Source of the DNA: Methylobacterium terricola
Lineage (GTDB): Bacteria > Pseudomonadota > Alphaproteobacteria > Rhizobiales > Beijerinckiaceae
Direction of reading: 5' to 3'
Length of the DNA stretch: 64,000 nucleotides
NCBI RefSeq assembly: GCF_006151805.1
Contig: NZ_VDDA01000017.1
Span: 1 to 64,000, forward strand
Position 1 is the stretch's first letter. Each line of letters starts with the position of its first letter. Shown here one piece after another: positions 45,697 to 55,529 of this stretch. The notes under the pieces were generated by a model. That model worked only from the letters and a program-made list of their open reading frames with translations. It was not told the DNA's origin and ran no database searches. Both the position numbers and the translations under genes were made by a program.

Positions 45697-46077
45697 TCAG
45701 CGGCCGCGGGCGAAGACGCGCGACAGGAGCCAGAGCGGCACCACCACCACCGCGCCGGCGACGAACCAGCGGCCGGCATCGTGGAAGGTCTCGAAGCCGA
45801 GATGCAGCAGCGACTGGATCGTGTCGTAGGCCTGGGCGAACAGGAGGCCGGGCGTGACTCCGAGCATCGCCATGCCGGCCCCGACGAGGAGCGACAGGAA
45901 CACCAGCCGCACCAGCACCGCGCCGGGCGAGCCGCCGAGGAAGCGGTGCAGGCCGGAGGACCGGCCTTCCCGGTATCCGCCCGGGCCCGGATCGTAGCCG
46001 GCCGGACCTTGACCGTACGGATCCTGTCCGCGCGGCCCTTGACCGCCGAAGGGACGGTGGAATCTCTGCTCGCTCAT
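45697..46077 (-). CDS. DUF6460 membrane protein
   Basis: 126 residues. The Gly/Pro/Gln-rich N-terminus (residues 1-40) is followed by the DUF6460 pattern: FLGGSPGAVLVRLVFLSLLV (first helix) and WFVAGAVVVVPLWLLSRVF (second helix). The function is unknown. It is the first gene of the minus-strand group DUF6460-MATE-GFA-methyltransferase and diverges from the hydrolase gene. Confidence 0.75.
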   Translation of the reverse strand: MSEQRFHRPFGGQGPRGQDPYGQGPAGYDPGPGGYREGRSSGLHRFLGGSPGAVLVRLVFLSLLVGAGMAMLGVTPGLLFAQAYDTIQSLLHLGFETFHDAGRWFVAGAVVVVPLWLLSRVFARGR

Positions 46078-46324
46078 GCTTCCTCACGACCCTGCCGCTG
46101 GCGAATGCCGCGCAACCGTTGCAGAACTGCCACGGTTTCGACGAAACCCGGCGCAGGCTGACGCATTGCACCGTTTGGCAATCCCGACCTGAGATGGCAA
46201 CCTTCACGGATTATCCCAAGATGCGTGACTGCCGATGCCGGGCCGGACGGTGGCCCGCCTGCAACCCCGAGACGCTCCGCCGTGCAAGCCGGCGGCGCAG
46301 CGCCGCGAGATTGATACCCCGAGC

Positions 46325-47275
46325 ATGATCGACCACGCGCTCTTCGACCCGGCGAAAACCGATCCCGACGCCGACAGGATGAACCGGGAGATCATCGCCG
46401 CCCAGGCCCAGGCGCCGGACCCGTGGTCCATGCCGGTGGGGGAGGTGCGCGAGCGCCGCCGCCGCGGCAGCACCGCCTATCCGGCGATGCCCCGCAGCGC
46501 CCGGGCCGAGACGATGACCATTGCCGGTCCCGGCGGCCCGCTCACCCTCCGGGTGATCCGGCCGCAGCGGAAGGCCCGCGGCGCCTACCTGCACATCCAT
46601 TCCGGCGGCTGGATCTGGGGCGGGGCCGACGAGCAGGATCCCTGGCTCGAGCGCATCGCCGAGCGCTGCGGCTTCGTCTGCGTCTCGGTCGAGTACCGGC
46701 TGGCGCCCGAGCATCCCTACCCGGCCCCGATCGACGATTGCGAGGCGGCGGCGCTCTGGCTCTACCACGAGGGCCGCAAGCTGTTCGGGGTGGAGGCCCT
46801 GACCATCGGCGGCGAATCGGTCGGTGCGCACCTGAGCGTGATGACGATGCTGCGCCTGCGCGACCGTCACAGGCTGCCGAAGGCGTTCCGCGGCGCCAAC
46901 CTGTTCTCGGGCCTCTACGACCTCGGCGTCACCGCGAGTGCGCGCAACTGGGGCGACGAGCGCCTGGTCCTCAACTCCACCGACATACGCCGCTTCGCCG
47001 ACGGCTTCGTGCCCGAGGGCGTCGCCCGGCGCTCGCCGGAGGTCTCGCCGCTCTACGCCGACCTCGCCGGCCTGCCGCCGGCCCTGTTCTCGGTCGGCAC
47101 CCGCGACCCGCTCCTCGACGACACCCTGTTCATGTCGATGCGCTGGGCCGCGGCCAACAATGGCGGCTACACCGCGGTCTATACCGGCGGTTGCCACGTC
47201 TTCATCCGCTACAACCTTGCCATGACACAACGGGCCCTGGAGCTGATCGAGCGGTTCCTGATGGCGCTGGCGTGA
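46325..47275 (+). CDS. Alpha/beta hydrolase (HSL-type esterase)
   Basis: The 316-residue enzyme has an HSL-like layout: HSGGW (residues 92-96), a variant of the HGGG oxyanion motif, then the nucleophile elbow GGESVG with Ser165. The acid is likely Asp in GTRDPLLDD and the base His in GGCHVF. It should hydrolyse short-chain esters in the cytoplasm. The ATG at 46325 is chosen over a longer in-frame start. Its stop overlaps the next gene (GTGA). Confidence 0.8.
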   Translation: MIDHALFDPAKTDPDADRMNREIIAAQAQAPDPWSMPVGEVRERRRRGSTAYPAMPRSARAETMTIAGPGGPLTLRVIRPQRKARGAYLHIHSGGWIWGGADEQDPWLERIAERCGFVCVSVEYRLAPEHPYPAPIDDCEAAALWLYHEGRKLFGVEALTIGGESVGAHLSVMTMLRLRDRHRLPKAFRGANLFSGLYDLGVTASARNWGDERLVLNSTDIRRFADGFVPEGVARRSPEVSPLYADLAGLPPALFSVGTRDPLLDDTLFMSMRWAAANNGGYTAVYTGGCHVFIRYNLAMTQRALELIERFLMALA

Positions 47276-48174
47276 GGGCAGGCCCTTCCGCCGCGGTCGC
47301 CTACGTCCTTCTCGCCTTCGCGGCCCTGCTCTGGGCCGGCAACGCGGTCGCCAGCAAGGTCGCGGTCGGCCTCGTCTCGCCGCAGGCGCTGGTCGCCTTG
47401 CGCTGGTCGATCGCCCTCACGGCGATCGCGCTCATGGCCGGGCGCGAGACCTGGACGCACCGGCGCGCCCTCCTGGCGCGTTGGCCGATGATCCTGCTGA
47501 TGGGCGGCCTCGGCTATACCGGCTTCAACGCGCTCACCTACGAGGCGGGCGCGCTCACCAGCGCCGTCAACCTGTCGCTGATCGAGGGCACGATCCCGGT
47601 CCTGGTGCTCGCCCTCAACCTTCTCGTCCGCGGCGTCACGGTGCGACCGGGCCAGATCCTCGGCTCCGCCATCACGCTCTCGGGGGTGGTGCTGGTGGCG
47701 AGCCACGGCGACCTCGCGCGGCTCGCCGCCCTCGATCTCAACCACGGCGACCTGCTGGTGCTGCTCGCCTGCCTGTTCTACGCCGGCTACACCATCGCCC
47801 TCCCCTCCCGTCCCGCGGTGCCGGCGCTGGCCTTCTTCGCCGCCATGGCGGTCGCGGCCTGGGCGACCTCGATGCCGCTGCTGATCGGCGAATGGGCGAG
47901 CGGCCGCGTCCTGTGGCCCGGCGCCGCCGGCTGGGGGCTGATCGCCTTCACGGCGCTCGGGCCGTCCCTGGTGGCGCAGCTCGCCTATATGCGCGGCGTC
48001 GAGACGATCGGGCCGAACCGCGCCGGGCTGTTCAACAACCTGGTGCCGGTCTTCGGGGCGATCCTGGCGGTGGGGCTGGTGGGCGAGCCGTTCGGCGCCG
48101 TCGAGGCGGTCGCCCTCGCGCTGGTGCTGGGCGGGATCGCGGTGGCGGAGTTCTTCGGGCGCAAGGCCGTGTGA
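47272..48174 (+). CDS. EamA/DMT family transporter
   Basis: 300 residues and about ten transmembrane helices, with two EamA repeats (VLLAFAALLWAGNAVASKVA; the second begins near LLVLLACLFYAGYTIALPS). DMT proteins export amino acids or metabolites. The GTG start overlaps the stop of the hydrolase (GTGA), so the two are coupled and may act on the same compound. Confidence 0.85.
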   Translation: MRAGPSAAVAYVLLAFAALLWAGNAVASKVAVGLVSPQALVALRWSIALTAIALMAGRETWTHRRALLARWPMILLMGGLGYTGFNALTYEAGALTSAVNLSLIEGTIPVLVLALNLLVRGVTVRPGQILGSAITLSGVVLVASHGDLARLAALDLNHGDLLVLLACLFYAGYTIALPSRPAVPALAFFAAMAVAAWATSMPLLIGEWASGRVLWPGAAGWGLIAFTALGPSLVAQLAYMRGVETIGPNRAGLFNNLVPVFGAILAVGLVGEPFGAVEAVALALVLGGIAVAEFFGRKAV

Positions 48175-48284
48175 GGCCAGCGCCGCTGTATAAAGTTAGC
48201 TATAAGCCATTGATCATTTGAACGAATTTTCGCGCGGGATCCCCTCTCCAGGCGATGCCGGGCTTGCCCGGTATCGCTGCCAGG

Positions 48285-48420
48285 TTTGGGAGAGGGGTAG
48301 GGATGAGGGTGTGACGCTTCCGTAATGCCCCTGAACAGTCGAGCTGCCAGCACGAAGCTCTGAGCTTTACACCGAAGCGTGTCACCCTCACCCCCAACCC
48401 CTCTCCCACACGGGAGAGGG
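48285..48420. repeat. Long imperfect inverted repeat in an intergenic region
   Basis: The left arm GGGAGAGGGGTAGGGATGAG (about 48288-48307, running on through GTGTGACGCTTC) pairs imperfectly with the right arm CACCCTCACCCCCAACCCCT (running on through CTCCC, about 48381-48405). GAAGCGTGTC at 48373-48382 pairs with GTGACGCTTC at 48312-48321 with small mismatches. About 50 bp lie between. It is the style of a dispersed repeat unit rather than a terminator. Confidence 0.5.
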
Positions 48421-48467
48421 GAGATGCGCTATACTCTTACAATGTCTCGGCTCAGAAGGCGGTCGCC

Positions 48468-50336
48468 TCACGCCTCCATCGCCTCCAGTTCCGCGATCAT
48501 CCCCTCGATCATCGACAGGCCGATCTGCCAGAAGGCCGGATCGCGGGCATCCAGCCCGAACGGTGCCAGGAGCTCGCCGTAGGGCCGGCTGCCGCCGGCC
48601 GAGAGCAGCGCGAAGTAGCGCTCGACGAAGGCGGCCTCCGCCGCCGGATCGCCGCTCGCCCGCTGGTAGACGCCGTAGAGCGAGTTCACCAGGCAATCGC
48701 CGAAGGCGTAGGCGTAGACGTAGAACGGCGAGTGGATGAAGTGCGGGATATAGGCCCAGTACGGCTCGTAGCCGTCGTCGAGGCGGATCGCCGGACCGAG
48801 GCTCTCCGCCTGCACCGACATCCACAGCTCGCAGATCCTCTCGGCCGTCAGCTCGCCCTCGCGGCGGGCGAGGTGGATCTTGCGTTCGAAGGCGTAGAAC
48901 GCGATCTGGCGCACCACCGTGTTGATCATGTCCTCGACCTTGGCGGCGAGCATCGCCCGGCGCTGGACCGGATCGGTGGTGGCCTCCAGCACGCGGCGGA
49001 AGGTCAGCATCTCGCCGAACACGCTGGCGGTCTCGGCCAGCGTCAGGGGGGTCGGGGCCATCAGGGCGCCGTTGGGTCCCGCCAGCACTTGGTGGACGCC
49101 GTGGCCGAGCTCGTGGGCGAGCGTCATCACGTCCCGCGGCTTGCCCTGGTAATTGACCAGCACGAAGGGATGGGCCGAGGGTACGGTCGGGTGCGCGAAA
49201 GCGCCGGGCGCCTTGCCGGGCCGCACCGGCGCATCGATCCAGCTGCCGTCGAAGAAGCGCCGGGCGATCTCGGCCATCTTGGGCGAGAACGCGCCATAGG
49301 CCGACAGCACGGTCTCGCGCGCCTCGGCCCAGGGGATGGTGCGCTGCTCGACCTTCGGCAGCGGCGCGTTGCGGTCCCAATAGGCCAGGCTGTCGCGCCC
49401 GAACCACCGCGCCTTCAACTTGTAATAGCGATGCGACAGGCGCGGATAGGCCGCCTGCACGGCGGCGACCAGGGCCTCGACGGTGTCGCGCTCGACCCGG
49501 TTGGCGAGGTGGCGGGCATCCGAGACGTCGGTGAAGCCGCGCCAGCGGTCGGAGATCTCCTTGTCCTTGGCGAGCGTGTTGGTGATGAGCGTGAACACCC
49601 GCAGGTTCGCCCGGAACACGCTGCTCAGCGCGCCGGCCGCGTCGCGGCGCACGGCCTCGTCGGCGTCCTGGAGCTTGTTGAGGGTGGGCTCGAGCGTCAG
49701 TTCTTCGCCGCGCAGGGGAAAGCGCAGGGAGGCGATGGTCTCGTCGAACAGCCGGTTCCAGGCGGCGCGCCCGGTGACCGACTTCTCGAGGAACAGCTTC
49801 TCCGCCTCGTCGCTCAGCTGATGCGGCTTCTCGCGGCGGATGTCCTCGAGCCAGGGGCGGAAGCGGGCCAGCGGCGGATGGGCGGCGGCGGCATCGACCG
49901 CGGCGTCATCGACCCGGTTGAGCTCCAGGGTGAAGAACAGGAGGTCGCTCGCCGCGGCGGTCAGGCGCTCCTGGGTGTCGCCGTAGAACTTCGCCCGGAC
50001 CGGATCGGTGGTGTCGCCCGAATAGACGAGGCCCGCATAGGACATCAGCCGGCCGAGGCGGTCCTCGATCACCTCGTAGGCGGCCACCGCGGTGCCGAGG
50101 CGGTCGGGCGCGTCGGTTCCGGCGGCAAGCTCCGCGATCCGGCCGCGATAGCTCTCGGCGAAGCCGCGGCACTCGGCCTCGGCCCGGGCGAGGTCGGCGG
50201 CGAAGGCCGGGTCGTCGAGGCCGGCATAGAGGTCCGACAGGTCCCATTCCGGCAGAGGTCCGAGATCGACGGCGCGGGCCGTGGCTTTCGCGGTGCTCAG
50301 GGCGCTGTCCGACGGCGCGGCGGCACTCAACGGCAT
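48468..50336 (-). CDS. pepF: Oligoendopeptidase F (M3 family)
   Basis: 622 residues. This cytoplasmic zinc peptidase cleaves oligopeptides. The HEXXH helix HELGH covers residues 408-412 (His408, Glu409, His412) and the downstream Glu of ASVFGEML is the third ligand. The C-terminal YVYAYAFGDCLVNSLYG is typical of the clade. The ATG at 50336 fits with GAGAGGA upstream. It is transcribed away from the sigma-54 regulator gene. Confidence 0.9.
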   Translation of the reverse strand: MPLSAAAPSDSALSTAKATARAVDLGPLPEWDLSDLYAGLDDPAFAADLARAEAECRGFAESYRGRIAELAAGTDAPDRLGTAVAAYEVIEDRLGRLMSYAGLVYSGDTTDPVRAKFYGDTQERLTAAASDLLFFTLELNRVDDAAVDAAAAHPPLARFRPWLEDIRREKPHQLSDEAEKLFLEKSVTGRAAWNRLFDETIASLRFPLRGEELTLEPTLNKLQDADEAVRRDAAGALSSVFRANLRVFTLITNTLAKDKEISDRWRGFTDVSDARHLANRVERDTVEALVAAVQAAYPRLSHRYYKLKARWFGRDSLAYWDRNAPLPKVEQRTIPWAEARETVLSAYGAFSPKMAEIARRFFDGSWIDAPVRPGKAPGAFAHPTVPSAHPFVLVNYQGKPRDVMTLAHELGHGVHQVLAGPNGALMAPTPLTLAETASVFGEMLTFRRVLEATTDPVQRRAMLAAKVEDMINTVVRQIAFYAFERKIHLARREGELTAERICELWMSVQAESLGPAIRLDDGYEPYWAYIPHFIHSPFYVYAYAFGDCLVNSLYGVYQRASGDPAAEAAFVERYFALLSAGGSRPYGELLAPFGLDARDPAFWQIGLSMIEGMIAELEAMEA

Positions 50337-50613
50337 GGACGATGTTCCTCTCGGGCACAGGAGTGGTTGCGTGCGCGGGGACATATCGGCCCCGAGCGGC
50401 CCGCGATCAACCGAGGCCGCTCCGATTGCCGCGGCCTCTCCGCACACGGTAACGTTCCGTTGGCGTTAAGGGCCACTTTACGGTTGTGACGCAGCATACG
50501 CCTCGAAACGAAACACCTGCGTGATTCGCATGTCCCGGCGCACCGGGGCTGCCGGACGCACGGAAAAGGCCCCGGGGCGGCGCCCCGCGGCCGCGGTCCT
50601 TCGAGGAGTCCAG

Positions 50614-52101
<1,488 letters not shown>

Positions 52102-52344
52102 TTCCGGGCCGCTCGTCCGAAGAAAACCGCAATTGACGGGTTTTGGGCGACGCAGCGCGGTCACCCGTCTCAGTCCAACGCCGCTCTCACCGTCGCGGTG
52201 CGCTACGACACGCCGCGAACGCCCAAGGTTGCATGTCGCCGGAGTGTGGCTGCCGTGCGATGGCAGGTCCTGCGCCGACGTGTTTACTCATCTAGATTGA
52301 TCAGCGTGGCCGCTCTAGCCGGCCGCGGCTTCGAGGAGAGGACC

Positions 52345-54360
52345 ATGGCTCCCAGGCGCAGGACCGGGCGGAACGCGGGCGCGGCAGCGACCCTCGCGGT
52401 GCTGCTGGCGGCGCAATCCGGCCTGCCGGGGGCGCGGGCCGAGGGCGTCGCGCCCGCGACCGGCGCCGCGGTGGCGAGCGTGCCCGCTCCGGGGTCGTCC
52501 GCTCCGGCGATCACCACCATCCCGGACACGCCCGCCCCGACCGAGGCCGCTGCCCCGGCGAAGGCCGCACCCGAGGCCGTCCCGGTCCAGCCTGCCGCCC
52601 TGCCGGGCGCCCCCATGCCCGCCCCCGCCGACGCGCCGGCCGCGCCGGTGGAGAGCGCGGCCCCTGCCCTGCCGCCGCCCGCCCCCGGCGACCCGGTGGC
52701 CGAGGCGGTGGCGGCACGCCTCGCCGACCCGAATGCCAGCCTGATCCGCCGCCTCACCACCAAGCAGCGCGAGGCGATGCAGGCCTTCTACGCGCTCGGC
52801 GCGTTCAAGTCGGTCTGGCTCACCGAGACCGGCTGGTCGGATGCCGCCAAGGCGGTGATCGCTCGGCTGCAGGCGGCGGACGAGGATGGGCTCGATCCCC
52901 TCGCCTACCCGATCCCGCTCCTCGACCCGCCCCACGCCAAGCCCGCCGACCGCGCCGAGGCCGACCTGAAGCTCTCCGCGGCGGCCGTCCTGTATGCCCG
53001 CGACGCCCGCGGCGGCCGGCTCGAGCCGTCGCGCCTGTCGCGCTTCATCACGCCGAAGCTCGACCTGCCCGGCGCCGACGCGGTGCTGACCCGGCTGACC
53101 CCGGCCGGATCGAATGCCGGTGCCCTGCTCCAGGCCTACAACCCCGCGCAAGCCGGCTACCTCGCCCTCAAGGCGAAGCTCGCCGCCCTGCGCACCCAGC
53201 AGCCGAACCGCGCCGTGCCGATGGTGCGGCTGCCGAAAGGCCCGGCCCTGAAGACCGGCATGCGCGACCCCCGCGTGCCGCTGATCCGTGCCCGGTTCGG
53301 CCTCTCCGGCGCCTCTGACGCCACCGCCTATGACGAGGGCGTGGCGACTGCCGTCTCGAGCTTCCAGCGCGAGCGCGGGCTGAAGGCGAGCGGCGTCCTC
53401 GATCCCGCCACCGTGGCGGCCCTCGCGGGGACCGCGCCGGGCAAGCAGGAGGCGGATCTCCTCGCCAACATGGAGCGCTGGCGCTGGCTGCCGGCCGATC
53501 TCGGCCGCACCCACGTCTTCGTCAACATCCCCGAATTCAAGGTGCGGGTGGTCCGTGACGGCCGCATCCTCGACGAATCCCGGGTGATCGTCGGCAAGCC
53601 GGAATCGCCGACGCCGATCTTCTCCGGGGAGATGACCTACGCGGTGGTCAACCCGTCCTGGACCGTGCCGCCCTCGATCCTCAAGAGCCAGTTCCTGCCC
53701 GGCCTCGCCCGCGATCCGAACTACGCGGCACGCCTCGGCTACGAGGTGGTGAGGCGCGGCAACGGCATCGCGATCCGGCAACCGCCCGGCGAGCGCAACG
53801 CGCTCGGCTTCATCAAGTTCATGTTCCCCAACGACCATGCGGTCTACCTGCACGACACGCCGAACCGCAGCCTGTTCTCCCGCACGGAGCGGGCGCTGAG
53901 CCATGGCTGCGTGCGCGTCGACGATCCGTTCCGCTTCGCCCAGGTCGTGCTCGGGCCGCGCTGGCCGACCGAGCGGCTGAAGACGCTGATCGGCAAGGGC
54001 GAGCGCACCGTGATGCTGCCGGAGAAGCTCCCGGTCCATCTCGCCTATTTCACCCTGGAGGCGGATTCGACCGGGAGCTTGCGCAGCCTGCCCGACCTCT
54101 ACGGCGTCAATGCCCGGGTGAAGGTGGCCCTCGGCCTCTCGACCGAGGCGCTCCCGGCCGAGGCCGGCCAGAAGCCGAAGCCGGCCCCGAAGCCGCCGAC
54201 CGCCGCACCGCACCCGCACCGCGATGTGGCGGAGGGCGCCCCCCGCCCGGCGCCCCGCCGCCCGGTGGCGAATGCGACCGTCCCCGATGAGCCGGCGGTG
54301 GTGCAGCCGGCGCCGGATTACTTCGGCGAGACCGGGGCGATCCGACGGGGGTGGTGGTAG
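52345..54360 (+). CDS. L,D-transpeptidase with peptidoglycan-binding domain (YcbB/LdtD-like)
   Basis: 671 residues. An N-terminal signal segment (AAATLAVLLAAQSGLPGARA) precedes an Ala/Pro-rich linker. A YcbB-like scaffold domain (LTTKQREAMQAFYALGAFKS), a PG_binding_1 domain and the YkuD catalytic domain follow. The active-site cysteine is Cys522 in SHGCVRVDDP. It should form 3-3 cross-links in peptidoglycan or attach proteins to it. The C-terminus is a Pro/Ala-rich tail. The ATG at 52345 has GAGGAGA upstream. Confidence 0.9.
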   Translation: MAPRRRTGRNAGAAATLAVLLAAQSGLPGARAEGVAPATGAAVASVPAPGSSAPAITTIPDTPAPTEAAAPAKAAPEAVPVQPAALPGAPMPAPADAPAAPVESAAPALPPPAPGDPVAEAVAARLADPNASLIRRLTTKQREAMQAFYALGAFKSVWLTETGWSDAAKAVIARLQAADEDGLDPLAYPIPLLDPPHAKPADRAEADLKLSAAAVLYARDARGGRLEPSRLSRFITPKLDLPGADAVLTRLTPAGSNAGALLQAYNPAQAGYLALKAKLAALRTQQPNRAVPMVRLPKGPALKTGMRDPRVPLIRARFGLSGASDATAYDEGVATAVSSFQRERGLKASGVLDPATVAALAGTAPGKQEADLLANMERWRWLPADLGRTHVFVNIPEFKVRVVRDGRILDESRVIVGKPESPTPIFSGEMTYAVVNPSWTVPPSILKSQFLPGLARDPNYAARLGYEVVRRGNGIAIRQPPGERNALGFIKFMFPNDHAVYLHDTPNRSLFSRTERALSHGCVRVDDPFRFAQVVLGPRWPTERLKTLIGKGERTVMLPEKLPVHLAYFTLEADSTGSLRSLPDLYGVNARVKVALGLSTEALPAEAGQKPKPAPKPPTAAPHPHRDVAEGAPRPAPRRPVANATVPDEPAVVQPAPDYFGETGAIRRGWW

Positions 54361-54389
54361 GCGTCCCGACGCGACGACCACTTTCTCCG

Positions 54390-54947
54390 TCAGCCCGGGC
54401 CGCTGCGCGGCCCCAGGATGACGCGGAGGGTGGCGGGACGGTCGCGATCACGATCACGCTTTGAGCCCGCCCGTCGCGCCTGGGCGCGCCGCTCGCTGAT
54501 CTTGCCGCTCAGCCGGTACGCATCGCCGACGGTCGCGGTCTCGATCAGCCCGGCCGTGCGGGTCATGGTGTCGACCATCAGGTCGCCGACCTGGCCGACG
54601 AAATCGAAACGTTGCTCGACGATCCTCGACAGGGCGTTGGCCTTCCGCAGCGAGGCCGAACCCGGGGAGATCTGCAGACACCCGGCGCGCCATTCCGGCT
54701 CGATCGTCCCGATCTGGCGCACGAAGGCAGCCTGCATGGCGTGAATATCGCCGAGCATGTCCGAACCTGCGCCTTCCGCCAAGAGTTGCTCCGTCCGGGC
54801 TCCGTTGGCGAGCACCGCGCGCTCCAGCCGCACGCCCGCGCCGGGCGGGACCGCGGCAGCGACCGTTGGCGGACCGGAACCCGGCGCCGCGGAACCAGTC
54901 CGCGCACCGGCACGGGCGGCCCGCGACGATGCCGGCGCCAGTGACAT
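54390..54947 (-). CDS. Hypothetical protein of unknown family
   Basis: This open frame encodes 185 residues. The middle (LANGARTEQLLAEGAGSDML, then LRKANALSRIVEQRFDFVGQ and MVDTMTRTAGLIETATVGDA) looks helical and amphipathic, as in cytoplasmic coiled proteins. The last residues (RVILGPRSGPG) are read from the REP-like repeat at 54391-54423, so the true end may be earlier. No family is recognised. It is convergent with the L,D-transpeptidase gene. Coding status is uncertain. Confidence 0.4.
   Translation of the reverse strand: MSLAPASSRAARAGARTGSAAPGSGPPTVAAAVPPGAGVRLERAVLANGARTEQLLAEGAGSDMLGDIHAMQAAFVRQIGTIEPEWRAGCLQISPGSASLRKANALSRIVEQRFDFVGQVGDLMVDTMTRTAGLIETATVGDAYRLSGKISERRAQARRAGSKRDRDRDRPATLRVILGPRSGPG
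54391..54423. repeat. REP-like repeat, copy 4
   Basis: CCCGGGCCGCTGCGCGGCCCC is a near-perfect GC-rich palindrome of the family seen at 7286, 18025 and 27210. It lies at the convergent gene junction. Confidence 0.5.
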
Positions 54948-55529
54948 GCGCCGAACGTGTCAGATGCACCTGCATCGTCCTGAAGGCGCCGAACGACGGG
55001 CCAGGACATGGAGTTCCCGCTGCGTCGGACGGCGCAGGCCGACAATTGCTCGAACCTTCTCTGGCTGGCGTAGTCGCTGCACTAGCTCCTGCACCGTGGC
55101 TCCGAGACGTTTAGGACTTGAGCACGGACATAAAACTCATACAACCGTGATAAATCGAAAATTATTTTCGTATAATGCGATGTAACTTCCGTCACTGGCC
55201 GAAATAAATTGGATTGAGTTGGTTGCGAAATTTGCGACGACTAAAGAGTCTTGACGTAATTCCCATACTGGCGCGGATTTTATTTAAATAATAAGCGAGT
55301 AATTTTTCGGGGTGCGGGATCGTCTTCGCAGACGGGCGTGCTCGACGGTCATTCTTCAACGTCATTCGGCACTCCCCACGAAATTGTGAAGCGTGGCCGA
55401 TTTTCGCCACGGTTGAGGCTTAGCTCTCCGTCCGGTCTGTCGCGGGGACCCGGTAACCGTTTGTTGACGGTTCTCGGCAACCTTGCGTTCACCATGGCGG
55501 CCACGCGGCCCGAGCGGGGATGAGGGATC
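54948..55529. other. AT-rich intergenic region before the DUF882 gene
   Basis: About 580 bp without a gene I can support. The central 200 bp (55100-55310) are strikingly AT-rich for this genome (AAATTATTTTCGTATAATG, ATTTTATTTAAATAATAAG). A minus-strand frame of 57 residues from 55365 (MTLKNDRRARPSAKTIPHPE) has a GGGGAG site but no homology I know. The region probably carries promoters and perhaps a small RNA, or is foreign DNA. Confidence 0.45.

Noticed and set aside
55192..55410. Small minus-strand gene in the AT-rich region
   Set aside because: There is no homology that I know and the codon usage is unlike its neighbours; a ribosome-binding-like site alone is not enough.
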